Of a DNA stretch of 64,000 bases, positions 42,737-51,546 are shown piece by piece. The first letter of the stretch is position 1. Each line of letters starts with the position of its first letter. The position numbers were made by a program, and so were the translations under genes. This stretch comes from Siminovitchia sediminis. Its GTDB lineage: Bacteria > Bacillota > Bacilli > Bacillales > Bacillaceae_C. The notes under the pieces were generated by a model. The model was not told the DNA's origin, ran no database searches, and was given only the letters and a program-made list of their open reading frames with translations. Where the stretch lies: the NCBI RefSeq assembly GCF_042680885.1, contig NZ_JBHUEO010000007.1, positions 31,137 through 95,136 on the forward strand, given 5' to 3'.

Positions 42737-43774
42737 ATGAAAAACGATAAGCAGACAACGCGAAAAAAAAGAATATGGATATTTTTATGTGTATTATTCG
42801 CGGTCTCGCTGTTTATACCTACACCTTTTTATGTTTTTCAGCCAGGTTCGGTAGAAGAGTTAAGTTCCAAAGTAACTGTTGAAGAAGGGAAAAAGGAAGA
42901 ACAGGGAAATTTGTATTTAACAACCGTTCTGTCTATGAAGGCCAGCAATATTTATTATTTGGCATATGGACTACTTGCGCCGCATGCGGATATCCAGCGT
43001 TCATACTCGGTAAAAGGTGAGAGGACGGATAGGGAATATCAGCGCTGGCTCGAATACCTGATGGAATCCTCTCAGGAAAATGCAGTGACAGCGGGCCTTA
43101 AGGCTGCCGGGGAAGAAGTGCAAGTGCTTCCCAGGGGGATGATTGTACGAAGTATCAGCGAGAATTCCAAAGCCAAAGGTTCCATTGAAACAGGTGATAT
43201 TTTACAGCGTGTTGATGACAGGCGTATAGAAAATATTCAGGACATCCATGGTTACTTGCAAGAAAAAGAAGCAGGGGACACCGTAAAGGTACAATTGATA
43301 CGTGATGATAAAGAAAGAGTAGAAGAGGTGGAGTTAATTCCTTTGCCAGGGAGTGCTTCTCAGCCGGGCATAGGAATAGGTCTTGAAGAATATGTGGAAG
43401 TACGGACTGACAAGAAAGTAAATATTCATGCGGGAGAAATTGGCGGTCCCTCTGCAGGATTAATGTTTTCTCTTGAAATCTACCGGCAGCTTAAAGAAGA
43501 GGATGTGACAAAAGGCTATGAAATCGCGGGTACAGGGACTATCGACAGGGACGGAAATGTAGGACAAATTGGAGGAATCGCTGAAAAAATAGCAGCAGTA
43601 GATCAGGCCAATATGGATATTTTCTTCTGTCCAAAAGATGTGCATCCGTATGATACAAATGAAAAAGAAGTAAAATCAGAAGCTGAAAAATACGGATATG
43701 ATGTGGAAATTGTTCCAGTACAAACTTTGGAGGAAGCCATCCGGTATTTAAACAGCCTTCCTCCAAAATCATAG
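42737..43774 (+). CDS. Membrane-anchored PDZ/Lon-type serine protease (SepM/YlbL family)
   Basis: 345-residue extracytoplasmic protease. One N-terminal membrane segment (about 12-33) is followed by a PDZ domain (about 130-205) and a Lon-type S16 domain. The catalytic serine is in GEIGGPSAGLMFSLE (about 238) and the lysine in GGIAEKIAA (about 283). Family members cut exported peptides or membrane proteins (SepM matures a competence pheromone; YlbL acts in DNA-damage recovery in B. subtilis). It is followed 12 bp later by the exported YpuA-like protein, which may be functionally linked. Confidence 0.88.
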   Translation: MKNDKQTTRKKRIWIFLCVLFAVSLFIPTPFYVFQPGSVEELSSKVTVEEGKKEEQGNLYLTTVLSMKASNIYYLAYGLLAPHADIQRSYSVKGERTDREYQRWLEYLMESSQENAVTAGLKAAGEEVQVLPRGMIVRSISENSKAKGSIETGDILQRVDDRRIENIQDIHGYLQEKEAGDTVKVQLIRDDKERVEEVELIPLPGSASQPGIGIGLEEYVEVRTDKKVNIHAGEIGGPSAGLMFSLEIYRQLKEEDVTKGYEIAGTGTIDRDGNVGQIGGIAEKIAAVDQANMDIFFCPKDVHPYDTNEKEVKSEAEKYGYDVEIVPVQTLEEAIRYLNSLPPKS

Positions 43775-43786
43775 GAGGCAATCAAG

Positions 43787-44692
43787 ATGATGAAACACAT
43801 AAATAAAATCGTATTAGCAGCATTGTTCAGTGTTGGCTTGTTCTCATATGGGCAGGTACAAGCATCCGCTCAAAATGATGAAGTCATTAATGAAAAGCTG
43901 GGTGTACCGATCGTTGTGTACGGCGAAACATTAACCGCAGATCAAAAGAACCAGGTCAGAAAACTGCTTGACGTAAGTAATCCGGAAAACGTTGATGAAA
44001 TTACAGTTTCAGCCCAGGATTTGGCAAGGCTGATCAATGGCAATCCTAACTCGAGAATGTTTTCTTCCGCCAAAATAACACTGACAGAGAATGGAAATGG
44101 TCTTGCTGTAAACATCGTCACACCAGATAATATAACTGAGGTAACGAAAGAAATGTATGCGAACGCTCTTTTGACAGCCGGTGTGGAAAATGCGGATGTG
44201 GACGTAGCTTCTCCGGTGAAAGTCACGGGACATTCAGCTTTAGTAGGGATCTATAAAGCCTACGAGAGCAAAGGAGAAGTGCTGGATAAAGGCAGGATGG
44301 AAGTGGCCAATGAAGAGCTCGAGCTGGCAACACAATTGGCAGAAACAGAGGGTTTAAATGATGAACAAGTCACGGAATTGCTTACAGAAATAAAAAAGAT
44401 GATTGCTGAGCAACGTCCTGCCACAAGGGAAGAAGTTGAACAAATCGTACAGGAGCAATTAAATAAAATGAACATCGAATTGAGCGAGCAAGATCGGCAG
44501 CTGCTCATTGACCTTTTTGACAAAATGCGAACACTGGATATTGATTTTGGCCAAGTAAGACAGCAGTTGGATGGGATTTCCAATGATATTAAAAAGAGGC
44601 TTGAGGAAGTAGTGGGCGATGAAGGGTTTTGGGATAGTGTAGCAAACTTCTTCCAGAAACTGATAGATTCTATCCGAAATTTATTTAAATAA
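43787..44692 (+). CDS. Exported DUF1002 protein (YpuA-like)
   Basis: Secreted or surface protein of 301 residues with a Sec signal peptide (VLAALFSVGLFSYGQVQASA, cleavage probably after ASA near residue 27). The DUF1002 region holds VYGETLTADQKNQVRKLL and GHSALVGIYKAYESKGE. The C-terminal half is helical and charged, with a short amphipathic tail (FWDSVANFFQKLIDSIRNLFK). GGAGGCAATC precedes the ATG. It follows the SepM-like protease closely, probably on the same transcript. Function of DUF1002 is unknown. Confidence 0.87.
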   Translation: MMKHINKIVLAALFSVGLFSYGQVQASAQNDEVINEKLGVPIVVYGETLTADQKNQVRKLLDVSNPENVDEITVSAQDLARLINGNPNSRMFSSAKITLTENGNGLAVNIVTPDNITEVTKEMYANALLTAGVENADVDVASPVKVTGHSALVGIYKAYESKGEVLDKGRMEVANEELELATQLAETEGLNDEQVTELLTEIKKMIAEQRPATREEVEQIVQEQLNKMNIELSEQDRQLLIDLFDKMRTLDIDFGQVRQQLDGISNDIKKRLEEVVGDEGFWDSVANFFQKLIDSIRNLFK

Positions 44693-44697
44693 AATCA

Positions 44698-44728
44698 AAA
44701 AATCCTGGAGATCATCTCCAGGATTTTT
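44698..44728. terminator. Terminator between convergent genes
   Basis: AAATCCTGGAGA pairs with TCTCCAGGATTT around a 3-nt loop, with A and T runs outside so that it can work on both strands. Confidence 0.88.
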
Positions 44729-44729
44729 C

Positions 44730-45749
44730 TTATGAATAAAATACTAAGATCACTATAAAGTAAACCACCATAGCAGCCAATCCGATCGGAACACCAAATC
44801 GGGCCCACTCGCGGCTGGTAATATTTAATTTCCCGGCTGCAATGATGTTCGGAATGTTTCCCGGGATAAGCATCCCGCCGCTGATCATCAGTCCCATTAG
44901 AATTGCTACGAGTGTCGGTTCACTCATTTGAGGGCTGACTTCAGCTGCTGCCAATGTCGCATTATCCAAAATGGCAGAAATCATGTTGATCCAGTACAGG
45001 ACAAGCGGGCTGAGGTCCAGCAAGAATCTTTCAATAAATGGTTCAAAACCTGCCCCAAGCAAGGTAAGGCCCATAACAAACAAATAAATTTTAAAGGCAC
45101 GGATCAAAATTTCCGGATAAGTTTCTGATTCCATGCTGGCCTCAAGACCATCATTGCCGCTATCAGTATTCACAATAAAAGCTGCAAGAATCCCAAATAT
45201 AATTACACCTGCAACCACATCGATCCCGATAAGACGGAATAAATAGAAAAAGTCCTCATTTAATTTGCTGATAGCAATTGTAGCCAATGGTTCACCGATC
45301 GGAGTTAAAGCCGCACCAAGTCCGATAGAGAAACAGGCCAAAATGACAAATTGAATTTCAGCTTTCCGTTCAAGACGTAATACGCTTACAATCACCACCA
45401 GTACAATTGCTGCAATGATTGCGGTTATAACACTTGAAATCAATCCGAGAACGATAACGACCAAAGCGATAAATAATCTTGATGGAATGGCGCGGCTCAT
45501 TCCCCTGATTCCATTTTCAATGGATGTTTGGAACCATTTGAACAAAAGGCCGGCAATCAGAACTGCCAAAGTAATATGTATAGGGTCTTCCAATGCTTTT
45601 ATGAATAGTTCCCCATTCAGTACTCCACTGACCCAGGCCGCCAAAATTCCCATAATAAATAAAAAGGCTTCCAAATTCTTTTCCACGACACCAACGGTAA
45701 ACGGCAAGAATAAAACGAGTATTAAAATAATCGTTAAGCCGAGAATCAT
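44730..45749 (-). CDS. DUF1646 integral membrane protein (putative ion transporter)
   Basis: 339-residue polytopic protein with about ten hydrophobic segments. Conserved-looking polar motifs inside the membrane are SIGLGAALTPIGEPLATI, SAILDNATLAAAEV and ISGGMLIPGNIPNIIAAG; these resemble the helix-break sequences of ion-transporter superfamily carriers. I recognise it as DUF1646. The internal ATG at 45749 is used (GAAGGA 8 nt upstream). Substrate unknown; cation or anion exchange is inferred. Confidence 0.82.
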   Translation of the reverse strand: MILGLTIILILVLFLPFTVGVVEKNLEAFLFIMGILAAWVSGVLNGELFIKALEDPIHITLAVLIAGLLFKWFQTSIENGIRGMSRAIPSRLFIALVVIVLGLISSVITAIIAAIVLVVIVSVLRLERKAEIQFVILACFSIGLGAALTPIGEPLATIAISKLNEDFFYLFRLIGIDVVAGVIIFGILAAFIVNTDSGNDGLEASMESETYPEILIRAFKIYLFVMGLTLLGAGFEPFIERFLLDLSPLVLYWINMISAILDNATLAAAEVSPQMSEPTLVAILMGLMISGGMLIPGNIPNIIAAGKLNITSREWARFGVPIGLAAMVVYFIVILVFYS

Positions 45750-45877
45750 ACAATCATTCCTTCTTCTATGCAATTTCAATAATACTATTATATATGATAG
45801 AAGAAAAAGAAGAAAGTAGTAGATTTAACATAGAAAAAGTAAAAAAAGATGGAATGAAGTAAAAAAATATTGTTATC

Positions 45878-45929
45878 AAAAAAATGCGAAGGACGGATTC
45901 GGGTCCTTTGTCCCGGCTCCGCCTTCGCA
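45878..45929 (-). terminator. Terminator of the M28 aminopeptidase gene
   Basis: TGCGAAGG with CCTTCGCA plus an inner CGGA/TCCG, followed on the minus strand by seven Ts. Confidence 0.88.
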
Positions 45930-45976
45930 AGGCATTCAAAATGTTCAAATGCATCTTCCCGGTGAACGTTCGTTCT

Positions 45977-47362
45977 TTATTGTAATCCTCCAACCATTTT
46001 TTCGTAGTCAACTGGGACAGGAGCTACTTTGGATCTATCCAGAGCAGGTGTGTCCGGGCGTGCGGCCTGATATACTGCTGCCCCAACGATTTCGGCTGAC
46101 TCCTGAAGTTTTTCCTTGCTGATTTTATCCAAGGAATCTTCTGGTGTATGATACCAGGGCTCTAATGGATTATGAATGAACAATGCTGCTGGAATGCCTG
46201 CATAGTGGAATGGCACATGGTCGCTGCGGCCTTCCTGTCCGTATGTTAGGGGAGTGCCTGTCCTAACGCCGGCTGCAGCTGCAAGGTCCGTTACAGTATT
46301 TTTCTGTCCATCCACTGTAAACATAACAAGTTCTCCGGCATCTCTGCTTCCAACCATATCCATTTGAAACATTCCAATTACACGGGAACGCTCGTCTTCG
46401 GACATAGTGTCCACGTATTCATAAGAGCCAATAAGTCCCAATTCTTCGGCACCAAAAGTAACGAAGCGAATTTCAGTGTCTGTTGGCATATTTGCCAAGA
46501 CACGAGCTAATTCCAGTGTGGCTGCTACCCCTGAAGCATCGTCATTCGCACCTGGTGAACCCGAAACAGAATCATGATGGGAGCCCACAATAATGATTTG
46601 ATCCGCAGCCTTTTTCTTATGTGTCGGCTCTTTTACTGCTACGACATTATGGGAAGTTTCCTCTACAATGCCGCCTCCCGTAACGCTGACATTTGCTGTT
46701 ATGGCTTCTCCGCGTTCTAAAGAAGCTGCCAAGCGCTCCCCATCCTCTTGAGAAATGGCAACTGCCGGAACAAAATTGTCATTTGGTTCTCCCAGAGTCC
46801 CATTGATCGGACCGGATGTGTTATTGAAAATAATGACTGCGGAGGCTCCTGCATCAGCAGCATTCAACACTTTTTCAGCAAAGGAAATTTCTCCGCGTTG
46901 AATTAAAGCGACTTTACCCGTTAAGTTCAATCCTTCCAAGTCAGAAGGTGTTCCCAGTCCCGCATAGACTAAATCGGCTGTAACGGTCCCATTTGGGGCA
47001 TATGTAAAACCGCTTGATGTAAGAGTCTCGTTACCTGCCGTAACGGAAACGTTTGGGGAGTAATAATTTTGAAATGTAAAAGGCTGGATTTCCGTTTCAT
47101 AACCGTAGGAGGCGAGCTCTCCTTCTATATATTGAACAGCATTCCACTCGGCTTCTGTTCCGGCTATACGCGGCTCAGAGGATAGATGGGCAATGTGGTT
47201 GTACATGTTGTCAGCCTTAATTCTCTTGATAATCTTATTGTCAAAAGCTTTCTGTGCCTGCGGCGGAGGTGAAGGATTTTCCTTTGCACCAACCGCCGGT
47301 ACTCCAAGTGTAAGACTCGCGGCAACCAACAGTGCAGCAAACGGTTTTTTTCTTACTGGCAT
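45977..47362 (-). CDS. Secreted M28 zinc aminopeptidase with PA domain (YwaD-like)
   Basis: Exported peptidase of 461 residues. The signal peptide (KKPFAALLVAASLTLGVPAVGA) ends near residue 26. A protease-associated domain inserts at about 105-230 (GKVALIQRGEISFAEKV). The M28 metal set follows: VGSHHDSV (His), GANDDASG (bridging Asp), GAEELGL (catalytic and ligand Glu), MDMVGS (Asp) and YHTPEDS (His). It removes N-terminal residues from extracellular peptides. GGGAGGTTT precedes the ATG; a separate terminator makes it monocistronic. Confidence 0.92.
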   Translation of the reverse strand: MPVRKKPFAALLVAASLTLGVPAVGAKENPSPPPQAQKAFDNKIIKRIKADNMYNHIAHLSSEPRIAGTEAEWNAVQYIEGELASYGYETEIQPFTFQNYYSPNVSVTAGNETLTSSGFTYAPNGTVTADLVYAGLGTPSDLEGLNLTGKVALIQRGEISFAEKVLNAADAGASAVIIFNNTSGPINGTLGEPNDNFVPAVAISQEDGERLAASLERGEAITANVSVTGGGIVEETSHNVVAVKEPTHKKKAADQIIIVGSHHDSVSGSPGANDDASGVAATLELARVLANMPTDTEIRFVTFGAEELGLIGSYEYVDTMSEDERSRVIGMFQMDMVGSRDAGELVMFTVDGQKNTVTDLAAAAGVRTGTPLTYGQEGRSDHVPFHYAGIPAALFIHNPLEPWYHTPEDSLDKISKEKLQESAEIVGAAVYQAARPDTPALDRSKVAPVPVDYEKMVGGLQ

Positions 47363-47442
47363 GGTAATCTGAAACCTCCCAATATTTTAGTATATTACTA
47401 TATTAATTATATTAATTATTCCAATAATTAAAAAAGTGGAGG

Positions 47443-47471
47443 AAGACCTATTATTTTTTATAGGTCTTTTT
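47443..47471 (+). terminator. Orphan + strand terminator
   Basis: AAGACCTAT pairs perfectly with ATAGGTCTT, running into five Ts. No + strand gene precedes it; the M28 gene upstream is on the minus strand. Confidence 0.65.
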
Positions 47472-47702
47472 ATGTGAGAAAGTATGAAAAATACATATAA
47501 CCTTTAAAAAATGAGGGCGGCATCAGTATATGTCCCAAACCAATTTTAGTAAATATCCGGAATCTGCAAATTTACAGGCGCTCGTTTTGCAACAGCATAC
47601 AAAAACTTATTGGAAATTCATAAAAACTTGCATACCAATGTTAATGATCACTGTTTCAGTTCATATAAATTGATAAGGTTTGATTCATGGATCCATTGTT
47701 AA
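47472..47702. other. Non-coding stretch upstream of the LD-carboxypeptidase gene
   Basis: No gene seen. It precedes the tandem repeat at 47703-47758. Confidence 0.4.
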
Positions 47703-47758
47703 TATTTCCCCGGCAATAATCGACAATTTTAAACTTATTTCCCCGGTAATAATCGACA
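47703..47758. repeat. Two tandem 23-bp direct repeats, 33-bp period
   Basis: Two copies (47703-47725 and 47736-47758) of a 23-bp sequence beginning TATTTCCCCGG and ending AATAATCGACA differ at one base. They start 33 bp apart, about three helical turns. The second copy ends 11 bp before the ribosome site AAAAGGAGG. They look like paired binding sites, or an RNA element, for the LD-carboxypeptidase gene. Confidence 0.75.
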
Positions 47759-47786
47759 TGCACCATAAAAGGAGGCCCTTAAGAGG

Positions 47787-48713
47787 ATGAAAGTAAAAAA
47801 GGTGAAGGCACTGCAACCATATGATACGGTTGGCCTGACAGCCCCGGCAGGTCCGGTTAAAAAAGAAAAATTGGCTCAGGCTGTGACAGCATTGGAAACT
47901 CTCAATGTCCATGTGGAAGTTGGGAATACCTGTTACTTGGAATACAGGAGTTATTTGGCCGGACGGCCCCGCATACGAGCAGAAGAATTAAACAACATGT
48001 TTTCAAATGAAAAAATATCGATGGTTTTTTGTTTAAGAGGAGGGTATGGTTCGCCGCAAATCCTGCCATATCTCAATTGTGCCCTGATGAAAGAGAATCC
48101 TAAATTACTGGTGGGATATAGCGACATCACGGCTTTGCATGGGTATATGCAGCAATGCGGAATACCAAGTATTCATGGACCTATGCCTGCAACGGACCTT
48201 ATACAAAATGATTCCTTTACTATAAACGGACTCATAGAATTGCTAAAGGGTTCTTCGATGCCAAAAATAGAAAACCCAATAGGAGAAAGACTGATCTCTC
48301 TTGTGCCGGGCAAAGCGAGGGGGATTTTGACCGGAGGAAATCTAAGCCTGATATGTGCCTTAATGGGTACGCCGTATGAAATAGATACGAAGGGAAAAAT
48401 TTTATTTTTGGAAGAAATTAATGAAGAGCCGTACAAACTGGACAGAATGATTACCCAGCTGGCACTGGGGAATAAACTGGCTGATGCTGAAGGGATTATC
48501 TTAGGTACATGGGAAAAGTGCAGCTCTGAAGATTATCAAAACATAAAGCTTCCTGATTTATTCAAAGAATTGCTTGAACCATATGGAAAACCGGTTCTGT
48601 ATAATCTGAGGGCGGGCCACTGCAGTCCTATGGTTTCCCTGCCATTTGGCGCCAATCTTGAGATGGATTCAGATGCTGAAAGCATCATTGTCACAGAGGG
48701 CATTTTCCAATAA
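47787..48713 (+). CDS. S66-family LD-carboxypeptidase (YkfA/LdcA-like)
   Basis: Cytosolic serine peptidase of 308 residues that trims muropeptides between L- and D-residues. The nucleophile is in LLVGYSDITALHGY (Ser about 112); the partner Glu and His lie in LFLEEINEEPYKLDRM and NLRAGHCSPM. There is no signal peptide, as usual for the peptidoglycan-recycling type. AAAAGGAGG lies somewhat far from the ATG; a nearer purine tract (AAGAGG) is adjacent. Microcin-immunity MccF proteins are relatives. Confidence 0.87.
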   Translation: MKVKKVKALQPYDTVGLTAPAGPVKKEKLAQAVTALETLNVHVEVGNTCYLEYRSYLAGRPRIRAEELNNMFSNEKISMVFCLRGGYGSPQILPYLNCALMKENPKLLVGYSDITALHGYMQQCGIPSIHGPMPATDLIQNDSFTINGLIELLKGSSMPKIENPIGERLISLVPGKARGILTGGNLSLICALMGTPYEIDTKGKILFLEEINEEPYKLDRMITQLALGNKLADAEGIILGTWEKCSSEDYQNIKLPDLFKELLEPYGKPVLYNLRAGHCSPMVSLPFGANLEMDSDAESIIVTEGIFQ

Positions 48714-48808
48714 GCAGAGTTCTTGCCTGTCAGGAAATTCCGTTATAAGATGATGATAATTTCGCAACTTTCACACCTTATTAAGCGAGCAAGGAGCAAA
48801 CACAATTT

Positions 48809-50386
48809 ATGAGCACAACGAAGTTGGTTATTTTGCAGACGAGCGATGTTCACGGAAATATTTTTCCCATCCATTATGGTACCAACAGGTATGATGAAGC
48901 CGGACTTGGTAAAATCTCCACACTTGTAAAGAGAGAGAGGGTTCAGCATGACCACGTAATATTAATTGATAACGGAGATCTGATCCAAGGAACCCCTCTT
49001 ACCTATCATTATGTCCATTCTGATAACCAAAAAAGACTTCCGAATCCCATGGTGGCTGCTTTAAATTACATGCGATACGATGCTGGCGTTTTTGGCAACC
49101 ATGAATTCAACTATGGCCTGCAACATTTAAAGGCGGCCGTTGATCAGGCGAAATACCCCTGGCTATCTGCTAATATTGTCCATGAAGTTGAAAAAACGCC
49201 TTATTTTGGAACACCATATGCCATAAAAACATTTAAAAACGGCATTAAAACAGCTGTATTAGGATTGACAACGCCTTACATACCATATTGGGAAAGGCCG
49301 GAAAACATAGCAGGTCTTCAATTTGAAGATCCTGTGGAAACAGCCAAAAAGTGGGTGCCCTTTTTAAAACAACAGGCTGACATCGTCATTGTGTCTTATC
49401 ATGGAGGGTTTGAACGGGATCTGGATACAGGAGAACCGATTGAAAGAATTACAAGAGAAAATCAGGGTTACCGTCTTTGTATGGAAGTACCGGGGATTGA
49501 TGTTTTGCTGACTGGACACCAGCACCGCCAAATATTTGGTAAGGAACTAAATGGGGTAATCGTTCTCCAGCCGGGAAGTGCAGGAACTTTTCTCGGTAAA
49601 GCTGTTCTGCATCTTGAAAAGAAAGAAGGCAGGTGGAAGGCAGTTCGCAAGCAGTCTGAACTGCTGTCTGTGAAAGGTGTACCAGAAGATCACGAATTGC
49701 TTAAACATCTCCAAATATATGAACAGCGTACACAAGCCTGGCTCGATCAGCCTATCGGTAAAATAGACGGGAACATGCTTGTGGAGGATGCTATGAAGGT
49801 TAGGTTACAAGACAATGCACTCATTGAATTTATTAATAAGGTGCAAATGGATGCCGCTGGTGTTGATATATCGACGACAGCACTTTTCGATAATGATTCT
49901 CCGGGCTTTCCGCCAAACGTTACGATGAGGGATGTAGTATCCAACTATATATATCCGAACACACTGAAAGTAGTCCGAATTACAGGTAAAGAAATGAGAG
50001 AAGCTCTCGAGCGCTCAGCCTCTTACTTTATGAGTTATAACGGTATTGAGATTCAGGTAAATCCAACCTTCACCACCCCAAAACCACAGCATTACAATTA
50101 TGATATGTGGGAAGGAATTGACTATACGATCAATATTTCCAAGCCTGAAGGAGAAAGAGTCGTAAAGCTGGAATATAAAGGAAACCCTGTACAGCCAAAT
50201 CAAACGTTTGATGTAGTAATGAGCAATTACAGGGCAGGAGGCGGCGGACAATATTTTATGTACCAGAACCGGCCGGTTCTCCGGGAGATTCAAACAGACA
50301 TGTCAGAGCTCATCGCCAATTATTTCCTTAGAAAAAAAACAGTCCGTGCAACGGTCAATCAAAATTGGAAAGTCATCCATGATTAA
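48809..50386 (+). CDS. Bifunctional metallophosphoesterase / 5'-nucleotidase
   Basis: 525-residue two-domain phosphohydrolase. The metallophosphoesterase domain has ILQTSDVHGN, DNGDLIQGTPL, VFGNHEFNYG, IVSYHGGFE and LTGHQHRQ. The C-terminal 5'-nucleotidase domain has DNALIEFINKVQMDA, RVTGKEMREALERSASYF-like sequence (RITGKEMREALERSASYF) and FDVVMSNYRAGGGG. It lacks the signal peptide typical of exported nucleotidases, so it is probably cytosolic. The last 4 bp overlap the convergent YihY-type gene. Substrate (nucleotide or 2',3'-cyclic nucleotide) cannot be fixed. Confidence 0.88.
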   Translation: MSTTKLVILQTSDVHGNIFPIHYGTNRYDEAGLGKISTLVKRERVQHDHVILIDNGDLIQGTPLTYHYVHSDNQKRLPNPMVAALNYMRYDAGVFGNHEFNYGLQHLKAAVDQAKYPWLSANIVHEVEKTPYFGTPYAIKTFKNGIKTAVLGLTTPYIPYWERPENIAGLQFEDPVETAKKWVPFLKQQADIVIVSYHGGFERDLDTGEPIERITRENQGYRLCMEVPGIDVLLTGHQHRQIFGKELNGVIVLQPGSAGTFLGKAVLHLEKKEGRWKAVRKQSELLSVKGVPEDHELLKHLQIYEQRTQAWLDQPIGKIDGNMLVEDAMKVRLQDNALIEFINKVQMDAAGVDISTTALFDNDSPGFPPNVTMRDVVSNYIYPNTLKVVRITGKEMREALERSASYFMSYNGIEIQVNPTFTTPKPQHYNYDMWEGIDYTINISKPEGERVVKLEYKGNPVQPNQTFDVVMSNYRAGGGGQYFMYQNRPVLREIQTDMSELIANYFLRKKTVRATVNQNWKVIHD

Positions 50387-51180
50387 CGGGCTTTTATAAA
50401 AGCTGCATTGATCAAACCGCCGATCAGCAAAACGGCAGCTGTCAAGTAGAACCAGATCATAAGCACGACCATGCTTCCAAGCTGGCCGTAGAGCTGTGAA
50501 TAATTAATGTATGCTACATAAGTGGAGAAGCCCAAGGATGCTGCCTGCCAGGCGATAGTTGAAAAAACAGTTCCAGGGAGGACAGAGGAAACAGAAATTT
50601 TTCCGCTTGGAACAATTGTGTAAATAAGAAGAAAAAAGAAAAATAAGTAAAGGGTGCCGATCCCCCACTTGATAAATAACCATGAACGATGTATAAAATC
50701 TGGCATATGGATACGAGCCGATAAAAAAGCCCGGCTGATTTCCTCTCCGATCGGCACAAGGAGGGAGATAGCCAAAGTCAGCATCAAAATCCCTGTTAAA
50801 AACAGGTCTTTGCCAAATGCCAAAACGAAATGTTCTTTTCTTTCAATGCCATACGCATCATTCATAGCTCTGACCAAAGACTGGACCGCCATGGAAGAAA
50901 TCCAAAAGGATGCCATGAGACTGAAGGAAGCAAGTCCCTTTCTTTGATTGTCGAAAATCATGACGATATTATTTTCAATCAGGGCATAGCTTCTCCGAGG
51001 GGCGAATTGTTCGATGGCAGAAAGGACATCGGTCGAGTAAATTGGAAAAAAACTCACCAGTGAAAGAACAAAGATCAGGAAAGGGAAGATAGATAGCATA
51101 AAGAAGTAAGCCATTTGGGCGGATTGATCATGAAAACGTTCTATAAAAAAGCGTTTTAAAATATCAAGAGTAAATTTCAA
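50383..51180 (-). CDS. YihY/BrkB-family membrane protein
   Basis: Integral membrane protein of about 265 residues with six hydrophobic segments. Family elements are HDQSAQMAYFFMLSIFPFLIFVLSL (pieces HDQSAQMAYFFMLSIFPFL), WISSMAVQSLVRAMNDAYG and the final YINYSQLYGQLGSMVVLMIWFYL. Proteins of this family were once called ribonuclease BN, which is now regarded as wrong; function remains unclear. The TTG at 51180 is chosen because TAGGG lies 9 nt upstream; the ATG at 51189 touches it. Convergent with the nucleotidase gene. Confidence 0.82.
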   Translation of the reverse strand: MKFTLDILKRFFIERFHDQSAQMAYFFMLSIFPFLIFVLSLVSFFPIYSTDVLSAIEQFAPRRSYALIENNIVMIFDNQRKGLASFSLMASFWISSMAVQSLVRAMNDAYGIERKEHFVLAFGKDLFLTGILMLTLAISLLVPIGEEISRAFLSARIHMPDFIHRSWLFIKWGIGTLYLFFFFLLIYTIVPSGKISVSSVLPGTVFSTIAWQAASLGFSTYVAYINYSQLYGQLGSMVVLMIWFYLTAAVLLIGGLINAAFIKAR

Positions 51181-51546
51181 CGAGATCATCCCTAGAAAAA
51201 ATAAGTGTATATCAACAGCATAAGTTGTGAAAAACTTTTTTATACATACAGCGGATTCAGTCAATGCAGGCGCTTCTGGAGTGTCGAATAATCATTCTAC
51301 ACCTCATCCTGCCATGAATAGGAATTCCAGAAAGTATATGGCGCCGGTTCAGCAAGTCCTGCTTAATATAACCAGCATGTATTTTCCGGCTTCGACGGAC
51401 AGGATAGGCAAGTATTGAGATATGGCATATAAGGGGCCGGCCCGGCCGGCGGCCCATACAGCGTACATGTTGTCGTTCAGAGTACCATCATTTCCCCCAA
51501 TTTGGCAAAATAGTTTTGATTGAGTCCCGCAGGGCGCAATTTCCCC
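51181..51546. other. Non-coding stretch with a GC-rich palindrome
   Basis: No supported gene. It contains a 23-bp GC-only block (51433-51455, centred on GGCCGGCCCGGCCGGC) that stands out from the surrounding AT-rich DNA. It could form a strong hairpin, but without a T-run. Confidence 0.5.

Noticed and set aside
45766..46011. Minus-strand ORF of 81 codons between the DUF1646 and M28 genes
   Set aside because: It overlaps the M28 terminator hairpin and the 3' end of the M28 gene in another frame; no ribosome site.
51257..51457. Minus-strand ORF of 66 codons starting in the GC-rich palindrome
   Set aside because: No ribosome site; the frame seems a by-product of the GC block.
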